A DNA stretch of 64,000 nt from CAVQFB01 sp963711675 (lineage in GTDB: Bacteria; Acidobacteriota; Terriglobia; Terriglobales; Acidobacteriaceae): the NCBI GenBank assembly GCA_963711675.1, contig CAVQFB010000008.1, positions 222,363 to 286,362 on the forward strand, written 5' to 3'. Positions 28,722-37,244 of the stretch are shown here, piece by piece (position 1 is the stretch's first letter; each line of letters begins with the position of its first letter). Made by a program: the position numbers and the translations under genes. Below the pieces are notes generated by a model. It made no database searches. It was not told the origin of the DNA and saw only the letters and a list, made by a program, of their open reading frames with translations.

Positions 28722-28975
28722 GCTGGACCTCGTCGCGCCATCCATCGGACGCCAATCGAGAGATGTACAAAATGTCTGCGCGACCAGTTCCTCGCGCTAC
28801 TTTGGCGATATACAAATGCGCGGACTTTTCGCGGATCATCGCGCTCAGTTCGTCTCTCAGTCTTGACAAGCAAACCTCGAATGGCGCCCAATGTCAGCGG
28901 TTCCACCGTGCCCCGCACCGGCTGCGACGTCGAAGCGAAAACCTATGATTCGCCCCGACCGTCCTGGAGGATTAA

Positions 28976-29452
28976 ATGCCTATGCGCTCCGCAACACGCT
29001 TCGTCTTGGTGATAACTTGTTCGCTGTTCCTGCTTGGGAGTCTGTGTTCCCCAAAGGAGGTTCCCATGAGATCTGAGCAGAATTCGCAATCACAGGAGCA
29101 AGCGACGCGCACCGCCATCGACAAGTTCAACGAGGTGTTCAATCGCCACGACGCTGACTCGCTGGCAACGTTCTTGACCGAAGACACGATCTTCGAAGAC
29201 ACATCGCCCGCTCCGGACGGCCGGCGCATCGAGGGAAAGGTCGCCGTGGTCGAATTCTGGCGCGCGTGGTTCGCCCGTAATACCGACGCGCGGTTCGAGG
29301 CTGAAGAAGTGATCGTCAGCGGCAATCGTGCCACAGTGCTATGGGTCTATCGCAAGATGCGCAACGGTCAGCCCTGGCACCTGCGCGGCGTTGACGTCTT
29401 TACCGTACGAGATGGAAAAGTAGCCGCGAAGCTCGCCTATGTAAAAGGCTAG
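28976..29452 (+). CDS. Secreted SnoaL-like (NTF2 fold) protein
   Basis: This 158-residue protein has an N-terminal hydrophobic segment (FVLVITCSLFLLGSLC), a probable signal peptide. A SnoaL/NTF2-like domain follows: AIDKFNEVFNRHDADSLATFLTED, then RIEGKVAVVEFWRAWF and VDVFTVRDGKVAAKLAYVKG. The fold is used by polyketide cyclases, isomerases and stress proteins, and the reaction cannot be predicted. Two start codons (28976 and 28982) are possible. Bases 28722-28975 upstream contain no recognised gene. Confidence 0.8.
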   Translation: MPMRSATRFVLVITCSLFLLGSLCSPKEVPMRSEQNSQSQEQATRTAIDKFNEVFNRHDADSLATFLTEDTIFEDTSPAPDGRRIEGKVAVVEFWRAWFARNTDARFEAEEVIVSGNRATVLWVYRKMRNGQPWHLRGVDVFTVRDGKVAAKLAYVKG

Positions 29453-29549
29453 AACCTGTCCGATAAATAGCTGAGGTTGTTTTGGGCTTGAGTTTTTGTG
29501 CAGATGACGGCACAAAAGAAATGGCCCTGGCGATGCCGCGGACCCACGA

Positions 29550-30230
29550 ATGCGAGCGCGGGGAGAGGTGTCGGATGCGGATTGGGCGGTGCTGGAGCCG
29601 CTGTTGCGGTTTCCTCAGCGTGCCGACAGGCGCGGCCGGCCGCCGGCTGACACGCGTGAGGTATTGAACGGAGTGCTGTGGATTCTGCGCACCGGGGCGC
29701 AATGGCGGGAATTGCCCAGCATGTATCCGCCGTACCAAACCGTGCATGGACGGTTCCAGCAGTGGGTGCGGAGCGGCCATTTGGAGAAAGCGTTGCGCAT
29801 ACTGACCGAGAAACTGCGCCAAGAAGGAAAGCTGAATCCGGACGAAGGTTATATCGACGGCAGCTTCGCGGTTGCGAAAAAAGGGGGCCTTGCAGTGGGC
29901 AAAACCAAGCGGGGCAAGGGAACCAAGACCATGGCCATGGCCGCCGGAAACAGCGTTCCTCTGGCTGTCACGATCGATTCGGCCTCGCCGCACGAATCGA
30001 AACTCGTTGATGAAACGCTCGCGGGCAGCTTCCTCGACGAACTGCCTGAAAAGTTGATTGGTGACAAGGCATACGACTCGGACCCGCCCGACCGACATCT
30101 TGATGAGGAATACGGAATCGAAATGGTCGCGCCCAACCGTGAGAACCGGAGCAACACTCAGAACGGCAGAGCACTGCGCCGCTACCTGCGCCGCTGGGTG
30201 GTGGAGCGGCTGTTCGCCTGGCTGCACTAG
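29550..30230 (+). pseudogene. IS5-family transposase, C-terminally truncated
   Basis: This is a 226-residue DDE transposase of the IS5 superfamily. The N-terminal DUF4096-like region (SDADWAVLEPLLRFP, RREVLNGVLWILRTGAQWREL type) is present. The catalytic residues are D in YIDGSFAVAKKGG, D in IGDKAYDSDP, and E in the RRWVVERLFAWL motif. A TAG follows WLH at once, where relatives continue for about 30 residues beginning NFRRL. Only decayed traces of that follow. A possible left end with GAACCTGTCCGA lies at about 29453, but I find no matching inverted repeat on the right before the next gene at 30313. It is probably a dead, 3'-truncated insertion. Confidence 0.85.
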
Positions 30231-30312
30231 TTCCGAGACGGTTGTACCGATTAGTCGCTTCTGGTCCGCGTGACTTCAAACAAAAGCTCACCAATTAATT
30301 TGGAGGCAAGAT

Positions 30313-30795
30313 TTGCAGCAGCCACCGTTCCGATCCAAGCAGGAGGTCATCATCAACGCGCCTTTGGAAGCGGTGTGGTCGTTCAGCATGGATCTCACGA
30401 AGATCCCGGAGTTCCATCCTCGCGTGGTCAAGGTTGATCTTCTTTCTGGCAAGACCCTCCGCGAACCAGGCGCGTCATATCGATGTCATCTTTCGGGCGG
30501 GAAGCACACGTGCATCGAGAAGGACATCGAAATTATCCCGCTGCAGAAGATTGTCACTGTGTTGCCGGAGGACACATTCGGTATCAGCAAGATTCTCAGC
30601 GATTACAGAGTGGAAACGACGTTCCAAACGCTCGGCCATCGGTCAACCAAGGTGGAAATTAGCCACTATTACTCGACGACAACCCTGAAAGCCAAGCTCC
30701 TCAACTTAATCGCAAAAGGTAAGATCGCCCGCGAAACCCAGGCAACATTGAATGCTGCCAAAGCCACGATAGAGGCTGCCTGCCGTGCGGGATAG
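30313..30795 (+). CDS. SRPBCC (START-like) family protein
   Basis: This 160-residue protein has a START/Bet v1-like fold. Typical are the opening SKQEVIINAPLEAVWSFSMD and the later VETTFQTLGHRSTKVEISHYYS. The start is a TTG with a GGAGG seven bases upstream. These proteins bind hydrophobic ligands or act as cyclases. The ligand is unknown. It follows the broken IS5 copy directly and lies convergent to the secreted protein gene at 30833. Confidence 0.8.
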   Translation: MQQPPFRSKQEVIINAPLEAVWSFSMDLTKIPEFHPRVVKVDLLSGKTLREPGASYRCHLSGGKHTCIEKDIEIIPLQKIVTVLPEDTFGISKILSDYRVETTFQTLGHRSTKVEISHYYSTTTLKAKLLNLIAKGKIARETQATLNAAKATIEAACRAG

Positions 30796-30832
30796 GGAGT
30801 TTATCAGACCGGTTCTAGAGTGCCTGCCGAGA

Positions 30833-32950
30833 CTATTGTCCGGCTGCCTTGAAGGTGACCATCTGCATGACCCATGGACCGCTGGAGGTCAACGGAGCTG
30901 TCGCGGCGTAACTGCCCGTAACACTCACGATGTCATCTTCGGCCAGGTTACCGTCACCGGTAACAATGCGCGAGGTGAAGCCCTGACCCGGCCCCTGGGT
31001 TGCCACCGATGAGGTGTCAGCGCCGAAGATCAGCTCGGAAGCAAAATTGGTGGTCGCCGATCCGCTGCTCGCAAGAGTGCCGCTTCCACTGGTACCGGCG
31101 GTTACGTCCAAAGGGCCTGTGGGGCTGAGACCGCTATATTCGAGTACTCGGACGTCAGGCAAGGTCGCAGCTTGACTGAACGTCACCGTGACGGTGTTGC
31201 TGCCGGCGAGTACGTTGGGAGCGTAGTAGATCGACTGAGTAAGACCAGTGCCGGCAGTCGGGACGAGAGCCAAAGTATAACTATCGCCAAGACTATCCGT
31301 CACCGACTGCACTGTGGCGACAGTATCGTTCCAGCCCACCACGACAATGTTCAGGTCGCCCTGTGCCTGTGGCTGCGGGTAGGTAACCGTGACACTGCTT
31401 TGTGGCGTGGGGGGCGTGGTGGCGGCCACTTGAACGAAATTGATCGGTGAAACGCCGCAAGGAGGAACCCTGAAGTTGGCGATCCGGGTGTTGCGGTTCG
31501 GGGGAGGCCCAGTCTCATTCGCGGGAAGATATTCGTTGACGTACCAGAAGGTGCAATCGTCGACGGGATCTACCGTCATGCTGGTGTAATCGCCCCATTC
31601 GTCCGTATCTTCCTCGTCTCCAGCCCCGGCTTGTACGGCGAGCTCAGTCGGCTGAAAGTTCGTATTCAGATTCCACCACGCTGCTCTGATACCCGGATGG
31701 GTAGACCCGTTGGAAACGCTATAACCAGCCGCGGCATTGCCATTCTTGTCCTGGGCTATGCTCGGCATGAAACGGAAGAGACTGGTGTCGGGAGACAAGG
31801 TAGAAGTCTGATAGAGCGTTGGCGTTCCGCTGCCACGGAGTTCATACCACCGGATCCCTGTCTGACTGACCACGTTCTTGCCGACCTGAACCGTGTGGCT
31901 AAAGAGGAACGACTCGTACGTGCCGAAATTACGATATGCCAGGCGCGGCATGATCCGGTCGCCCATCGAGTCGATGTGGTAATGCATCTTGGTTTTGGGA
32001 TCGGTCGCCGGTTCCGGAACGCAATACGTGTCGAATATCGCCTTGACCAGGTAGCAGGCGGGCGTGAAGGTCGGCACCGTGAATGGAATTCTTGTAAATG
32101 TCGAATCGGCCGGATTGTTCCAATCGACATGAAAGTCCCACAAGTTGAGTTTGTTGGATGTGTACGTTTTTCCGTCGTGAATAGGATTCTGGATACTGAC
32201 CAGGAATTCGTCGCGACCCGCTGGCGGAGGGTTCGTGCCTTCAACATCCGCCGGGATAAGACTATGGGCATAATAGGTCGTGCCCTTCTTAGGTAAAGGA
32301 TTGGGGGAACTGAAGCACTGCATCGCTTTGGGTTTGTGTCCGCCCAGCATGTTCGTGCGATCGAACGCACACACCAGGACACCGATCGTCAGGTAATTCT
32401 GGGCAATATCCTGGACATCAAAAGACGCGTAGTAAGCATCCGCCCATGTCCCGATCTTTGGCCAGTCGGGGAAATAGGTTTGGCCCTTTGAGTTAGTGCC
32501 CAGGACGGGGTTTAAGAGAAATGCATACGTGTACCAGGCGAGGGCGGGAGACGTTAAATCATCTGTATTGGAAATGGCGATGCAATAGTAGTACCGGTCG
32601 TTGGCCGGCGACGTGTGGCCCGCAATGACCCACCTTGATGCCAGGCGATCGAAGTTAACAACACCATCGCCCTTGATTGCGAGGCAGTTCTTCTGGCCGT
32701 TCTTCTGCCACGGCGTTGTCCCAACTTGTGGACTGCTCCACACCGGGGCGAACGTGTTCTTGTCGTACGCCTGATAGTAGATGTTCGTCCATTCCAGGTA
32801 CTGCTTGGTTCCGATCGCTCCGTTGGGATCAATATCCAACTGTGGATTGGGAACTTGCGAGTCGTCAATTCCCTCGAATGAGGTAACGACTTGAGCTTGT
32901 GCAAGCCAAGAACTCAAGAGAAGCAGGAAAAATAGGACTCGGCTAGCCAT
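30833..32950 (-). CDS. Large secreted protein, acidobacterial family of unknown function (copy 1)
   Basis: This 705-residue protein has a signal peptide (VLFFLLLLSSWLAQAQ). A core of about 500 residues is rich in aromatic and Cys residues and has conserved blocks such as LDIDPNGAIGTKQYLEWTN, MHYHIDSMGDRIMPRLAYRN and EWGDYTSMTVDPVDDCTFWY. The last 170 residues form a low-charge, Thr/Ser/Gly-rich beta domain. The protein at 50626-52311 shares the core (SLGDRLMYRFAYWN, NRWGDYSAMRIDQDGCTFWY) but lacks the C-terminal domain. I do not recognise an enzyme motif. A surface or extracellular role is likely from the export signal. Confidence 0.8.
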   Translation of the reverse strand: MASRVLFFLLLLSSWLAQAQVVTSFEGIDDSQVPNPQLDIDPNGAIGTKQYLEWTNIYYQAYDKNTFAPVWSSPQVGTTPWQKNGQKNCLAIKGDGVVNFDRLASRWVIAGHTSPANDRYYYCIAISNTDDLTSPALAWYTYAFLLNPVLGTNSKGQTYFPDWPKIGTWADAYYASFDVQDIAQNYLTIGVLVCAFDRTNMLGGHKPKAMQCFSSPNPLPKKGTTYYAHSLIPADVEGTNPPPAGRDEFLVSIQNPIHDGKTYTSNKLNLWDFHVDWNNPADSTFTRIPFTVPTFTPACYLVKAIFDTYCVPEPATDPKTKMHYHIDSMGDRIMPRLAYRNFGTYESFLFSHTVQVGKNVVSQTGIRWYELRGSGTPTLYQTSTLSPDTSLFRFMPSIAQDKNGNAAAGYSVSNGSTHPGIRAAWWNLNTNFQPTELAVQAGAGDEEDTDEWGDYTSMTVDPVDDCTFWYVNEYLPANETGPPPNRNTRIANFRVPPCGVSPINFVQVAATTPPTPQSSVTVTYPQPQAQGDLNIVVVGWNDTVATVQSVTDSLGDSYTLALVPTAGTGLTQSIYYAPNVLAGSNTVTVTFSQAATLPDVRVLEYSGLSPTGPLDVTAGTSGSGTLASSGSATTNFASELIFGADTSSVATQGPGQGFTSRIVTGDGNLAEDDIVSVTGSYAATAPLTSSGPWVMQMVTFKAAGQ

Positions 32951-33184
32951 GCTTTTTCCCTTAGTCGATCGTTTGGCAAGTCAAATGTTGGGCTCAGCGC
33001 CTCACCATAGCACCGCACAAGCCCCTCTCGATAGAGTAAAAGGTCCCAAACGCGATGGATAAATGGAGCTTTGGATCAGGCTCGCCCAGGAGTTGGCGCA
33101 GAACCTCGTAAGTGTCCTTCAAGCCACACTTCCACGGCGGCAACCGCTTCGAAGTTGATTGTGACGCGCACGAACGAACCGACG

Positions 33185-34765
33185 TTACGGTGGGTTCATG
33201 TTTTCCAGAAGGATGGGCTTGAGTCCGATCTGGAGTGTCTCGCCGGGAGGAGATATGGGAAAAACGGCTCCGGTGATGTCGCGGTATTGAATGTATTTGG
33301 TATCGGGGGTGTAGGAGGACGTGGTGCAAACCCCATTCTTGCAGGTCTGACTGGTATCAAAGACCGCTCGCGCCTGATAGCCTCCCGAGCGGATCAAATC
33401 GCAGGTATAGATAGCTTTCCAAACCGTGCCCCCGTTTTCAGTACACGGATAAGGCATGGTGGCCCCAAGCATCCAGCCCTCCACGACCCCGTAAGCAGTG
33501 CCCGCCGGCGTGATGCCGTGCATCGGGGTCCAGAGAGTACCCCACACCGGCTCGTCCCAACCGTACCAGGACGATTGCGGTATACCAACTGACCAGTGCT
33601 CCAGGAGGCTGCGCGCCACGAACGAAGCCCGATAGTCAGGATCGTGGTTTGCTTTCGGTCCGCCCCACGAGTTCTCACTGTCCCAAATCGGCTTATTCTG
33701 CATGCCGATCGACGCCATGTTGATTTTCACATATACGCTCTTGAAGCCGACAATTGCCTCAGGAGCATCATTGCCGGTAACGTCCGGATACCCGTGCATG
33801 TCGATTTGATCGATGTCTCTTACTCCACCCTTTTTATAATAGGCCAGCAAGTAATTCGCTAAAGTCGACGATGGACTGCCAATACGCGCGCTGGGGTCAT
33901 TGGCCCGGACAGCGTTGTAGACGTGCTTGGTGAGCGTCACCATTTGCGCCACGGTCCCAGTGAATACATTACTGATGTTGGGCTCGTTCCAGAGTTCGTA
34001 CATCGTGATTTTGCCTTTGTAGCGTTGAACCAGCGTTGTAAGAAACTGGTCAAACGCCGCCATTTTGCTGGCCTTGATCATACTGGTGCAGGCTTGGATC
34101 TTCGTACCGTGATAATACGAACAAGTGCTGGGATCGGCAGCCGCCCATGGTGGAATGTTGGCATTGGTCCAGTAGAAAGGTAGACCATTCTTCTGCGCCA
34201 CGGCCACATATTCATCCAACGGCTTCCAGTTGTATGTGCCTTCGTCCTGTTCAAGAAAGGGCCACGTGGTCGCGTCGCCTTTACCCAGGAAGCCGATAGG
34301 GACCGATGGATAGACGTTGTTCTGGTCGTAGATCGTCATCCCAAAAAAAGTCGCCGGGATGGGAATCGCCTGAAACCCGTAAACGTTATTGAACGAGATT
34401 TTCTTACTCGCAGATTGCTGCGCAGAGTCGGTGACCTTGAATGTGACCGTATACGTGTTGATCTTGGCGTTCGGAGTGCCTGCAACTGTGCCGGTCGACG
34501 CTGATAGTTGCAGGCCTTTCGGCAAGACCCCGCTTGCGACCGTCCAGGTATAGGGTGGCGCGCCGCCCGTGGCCTTCAATGTGTTGCTGTACGGAAGATT
34601 GTTGTATGAATCATCGATGCCGTTCGTGGTGATCCTCAAAGCGGTCGAGGGATCTTGCGCATGTGCCAGTCCAGCCAGAAGCAACACAATCGCCGAGTAA
34701 CCGAAAATCAGCACACAACGAAAACGAAAATGTTTAGTCCGAGGCCCCGAGCCGTTGGGTTCCAT
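33185..34765 (-). CDS. Secreted glycoside hydrolase-like protein with Ig-like domain (copy 1)
   Basis: This 526-residue protein has a signal peptide (SAIVLLLAGLAHAQ) and a putative Ig (He-PIG) domain (PYSNTLKATGGAPPYTW...LSASTGTVAGTP, residues about 45-120). A TIM-barrel hydrolase domain of the clan GH-A type follows. The acid/base Glu is in ITMYELWNEPN and the probable nucleophile Glu in KPIWDSENSWGG. DMHGYPD is also typical. It is GH39/GH5-like, and the substrate is unknown. The ATG at 34765 is preceded by GAGGAG and fits the signal peptide; the longer frame to 35104 is upstream leader. A close duplicate lies at 39978-41534. Confidence 0.85.
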   Translation of the reverse strand: MEPNGSGPRTKHFRFRCVLIFGYSAIVLLLAGLAHAQDPSTALRITTNGIDDSYNNLPYSNTLKATGGAPPYTWTVASGVLPKGLQLSASTGTVAGTPNAKINTYTVTFKVTDSAQQSASKKISFNNVYGFQAIPIPATFFGMTIYDQNNVYPSVPIGFLGKGDATTWPFLEQDEGTYNWKPLDEYVAVAQKNGLPFYWTNANIPPWAAADPSTCSYYHGTKIQACTSMIKASKMAAFDQFLTTLVQRYKGKITMYELWNEPNISNVFTGTVAQMVTLTKHVYNAVRANDPSARIGSPSSTLANYLLAYYKKGGVRDIDQIDMHGYPDVTGNDAPEAIVGFKSVYVKINMASIGMQNKPIWDSENSWGGPKANHDPDYRASFVARSLLEHWSVGIPQSSWYGWDEPVWGTLWTPMHGITPAGTAYGVVEGWMLGATMPYPCTENGGTVWKAIYTCDLIRSGGYQARAVFDTSQTCKNGVCTTSSYTPDTKYIQYRDITGAVFPISPPGETLQIGLKPILLENMNPP

Positions 34766-34879
34766 TTTCAGATACTCCTCACTGGAGCGTTTCCCTTCGG
34801 TTCTGTCTGATTCAGTTTGCTGGCTTGATTTCCTGAGGTAGGGCCGAGACAGCCGAAGGGGCCGAGCAACGAACAACGG

Positions 34880-34908
34880 ATTTTCGGACGCAGTCTTTTC
34901 CCTGTCAA
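34880..34908 (-). promoter_or_regulatory. Sigma70-type promoter of glycosidase copy 1
   Basis: On the minus strand TTGACA (34903-34908) is followed after 17 bases by GAAAAT (34880-34885). The same -35/spacer/-10 arrangement occurs before copy 2. A 35-base block spanning the -35 region (34902-34936) is identical in both. The predicted leader is about 108 bases. Confidence 0.65.
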
Positions 34909-34936
34909 TGAGACTTTCGACTCTGTGAGCAGGGGC

Positions 34937-35183
34937 AGAGGCTCGTACGCCACCGGAAGCGTCCGCAATATGCCCCGCCAGGCGGAGAAGGCCTTGCTCA
35001 GATGCTCGGTTAACGCACACCCCTCCCCCGGACTTGTGTGTACCGCCCGTTATGCGCTTTTCTTGTAGTACGCCGACCGGTACAAGCGATCGATGGTGCC
35101 GCATTGAGGTCGAAAGCGTTCAACCGTACGTGGCTGTAGGACGCGCGAAGGCGCGAACCGCCGGGGCACTGGGTTGCACTGCC
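34937..35183. other. Intergenic sequence between the ABC-F and glycosidase genes
   Basis: No gene is apparent. The stretch separates the ABC-F stop from the glycosidase promoter region and has no clear terminator hairpin. Confidence 0.45.
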
Positions 35184-36998
35184 TTAGCCTTGCTTTTCTT
35201 CCAATTCGGACCATCGGGCGTAGAGCGCATCCAGGTCCCTCTGCGCAGCCTCCATCTCGGAATGCGCGGTCAGAAGGCGGGGCCCGTCGCTGGCAATCGC
35301 GGGGTCTTCGAACAAAGAGCGTTTGGCCTGGTAAAGCTGCTCGGCGGCTGCTATGCGTTGCTCGATGCTGGCATATTCGCGCGCTTCCAAGTATGAAAGC
35401 TTCCTTCTCGCCGGCGACGCCGACGGCGACTCAGTCAAAGTTGAAGGGTGGGGAGCCGGACGAGCATTTGACTTCGCCGATTGCGTACGTTCCGCCTGCC
35501 AAGACTCCCACTGCGAATAGTCTCCAAAACTCTCGCAGCCGCTCTGTCCATCCAGCCCGAGCACGTTGGTCGACACACGATCGAGCATGTAGCGGTCATG
35601 CGTAACCAAGACCAGGGAGCCGCGAAACTCGAGCAGGCTTTCCTCCAGTATTTCGAGCGTCGGGATGTCGAGGTCGTTGGTAGGCTCATCCAGCAGCAGA
35701 AGATCGGCGGGCTCAAGCATCAGTTGAGCGATCAGCACACGCGCCCGTTCGCCACCAGAGAGGCGACCGACCGGTTGATTGAGTTGCTCGCCGGTAAACA
35801 GAAACCGGGAGGCCCACGATGCCACATGAATTACCCGATCCTGATAAGTGACCGAATCGCCCTCCGGAGCCAGGGCACGCCGCAGGGTTACATTCGGGTC
35901 CAATTGCCGACCCTGATCGAAATACACGATGCGCAGCCACTCCGCCCGGCGAATCTGGCCATTGGTTGCGGCCAACTCCCCTCGCAACAGACGCAGCAAG
36001 GTCGTTTTGCCACTGGCGTTTGGCCCAACCAACCCGAGCCGCATCCCGGCGGTGATGATGAAGTTGACATCTTCAAGAAGGTTGCGACCTCCGATTCCGT
36101 AAGCGACATTCTCCAACTCAATCAGCCGCTTGGTCTTTCGATCCGTAGCCGAAAAATCGATTTGTGCTGTACCAGTTCGGCTCCGTGCATTCAGGTCGGC
36201 GAGTTCCATCATCAGCTCATTCGCCTTGCCGATTCGCGCCTTGGACTTCCTCGTCCGCGCTTTCGCGCCGCGGCGCAGCCACTCGATCTCGTTGTGCACG
36301 AGGTTTTCGAGCGCTTCCTGCCGCTTCGATTGGGCCTGCAGAAACTGTTCCTTTTTCTCCAAGAACGCGCTGTAGTCTCCGCGCGCCCGAAGCAACCCAT
36401 TCGGATAGACCTTATTGAGTTCCGCCATCTCGGTCGCAACATTTTCCAGGAAGTAACGATCGTGACTTACAACCACGCACGCGAAAGGGGCTTCAATAAG
36501 CAACGCTTCGAGCCATTCGATTCCGGCGAGATCCAGATGATTGGTAGGCTCGTCGAGCAGCAGGATGTCCGGCCCTTGAACCAACCCCGCGACGATCGCC
36601 AGGCGCTTTTGCCAGCCGCCCGAGAGTGCGGACGCTTCCGATTCGAAGTCCTCGAAGCCAGCGCGGCCCAGGGTCTCGGAAAAGCGGGTTCCCCAGTCCG
36701 CCGGGAGTACGGCTGCGCCTGCGAGCGCGTCCTCAATCACCGAGCGCACAGTGGCCCCGGGCCCGAATCTTGAGTCCTGCTCGACATAGCAGAGCCGGAT
36801 CCGTTTTCGGGCGGCTACTTCTCCGCTGTCGGGATCGAGGTTGCCTGCCAGGATGCGTAGAAGAGTGGACTTACCTGAGCCATTCGGACCAATCAGCCCG
36901 ATACGATCGCCCTCAGAAACCGTGAAGGAAACGTCCTCAAAGAGAGGACTTGCTCCGAAGGTTTTCGAAATTCCCTGTGAATTGATAATCGGCGGCAA
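35184..36998 (-). CDS. uup: ABC-F family ATPase, Uup-like
   Basis: This 604-residue soluble protein has two ABC cassettes. The first has Walker A GPNGSGKST (about residue 37), signature SGGWQKR and Walker B DILLLDEPTNHLDL. The second has GPNASGKTT (about 323), signature LSGGERARV and DLLLLDEPTNDLDI. An ABC-F linker rich in Arg/Lys (RRGAKARTRKSKARIGKA) lies between them. The C-terminal 90 residues form a predicted coiled coil (ARRKLSYLEAREYASIEQRI) as in Uup, which binds DNA or ribosomes. ABC-F proteins act on ribosomes and tolerate stalls; they have no membrane domain. Housekeeping function is likely. Confidence 0.93.
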   Translation of the reverse strand: MPPIINSQGISKTFGASPLFEDVSFTVSEGDRIGLIGPNGSGKSTLLRILAGNLDPDSGEVAARKRIRLCYVEQDSRFGPGATVRSVIEDALAGAAVLPADWGTRFSETLGRAGFEDFESEASALSGGWQKRLAIVAGLVQGPDILLLDEPTNHLDLAGIEWLEALLIEAPFACVVVSHDRYFLENVATEMAELNKVYPNGLLRARGDYSAFLEKKEQFLQAQSKRQEALENLVHNEIEWLRRGAKARTRKSKARIGKANELMMELADLNARSRTGTAQIDFSATDRKTKRLIELENVAYGIGGRNLLEDVNFIITAGMRLGLVGPNASGKTTLLRLLRGELAATNGQIRRAEWLRIVYFDQGRQLDPNVTLRRALAPEGDSVTYQDRVIHVASWASRFLFTGEQLNQPVGRLSGGERARVLIAQLMLEPADLLLLDEPTNDLDIPTLEILEESLLEFRGSLVLVTHDRYMLDRVSTNVLGLDGQSGCESFGDYSQWESWQAERTQSAKSNARPAPHPSTLTESPSASPARRKLSYLEAREYASIEQRIAAAEQLYQAKRSLFEDPAIASDGPRLLTAHSEMEAAQRDLDALYARWSELEEKQG

Positions 36999-37244
36999 GG
37001 ACTTGTGGCTCCGGGTATCCTGATCGAGGTTATCAGGAAATGCATGCCACGCGATGCGGGCCAGCCCGAGACTTCGGTCGGACTCTCAGGGCCCCACGCA
37101 TCATTGCGGCTTCGTGTACCGTGTCTTGACTTCTTTCAGGATTCGGATGTCGGGGTCGGGAGGAAATCATGATATAGGGCTCTCGCTCTCGCCGTGTGGC
37201 CGGAGCGGGGGAGTACGGCGAGTGAGCCATTTCCAAGTAAACCC
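36999..37244. other. Intergenic, nothing recognised
   Basis: About 246 bases between the kinase stop and the ABC-F start hold no gene that I can support. Confidence 0.4.

Noticed and set aside
34766..34880. Riboswitch in the glycosidase 5' leaders
   Set aside because: The two leaders are similar, but the copies are recent duplicates, so similarity is expected. The hairpin of copy 2 is not preserved in copy 1 and no known aptamer core is seen.
34766..35104. N-terminal extension of glycosidase copy 1 up to 35104
   Set aside because: It would place the signal peptide after residue 125 and read through the promoter conserved with copy 2.
35481..36773. 430-codon plus-strand open frame
   Set aside because: It lies antisense to the ABC-F gene, whose Walker and signature motifs are intact; it is a GC-rich shadow frame.
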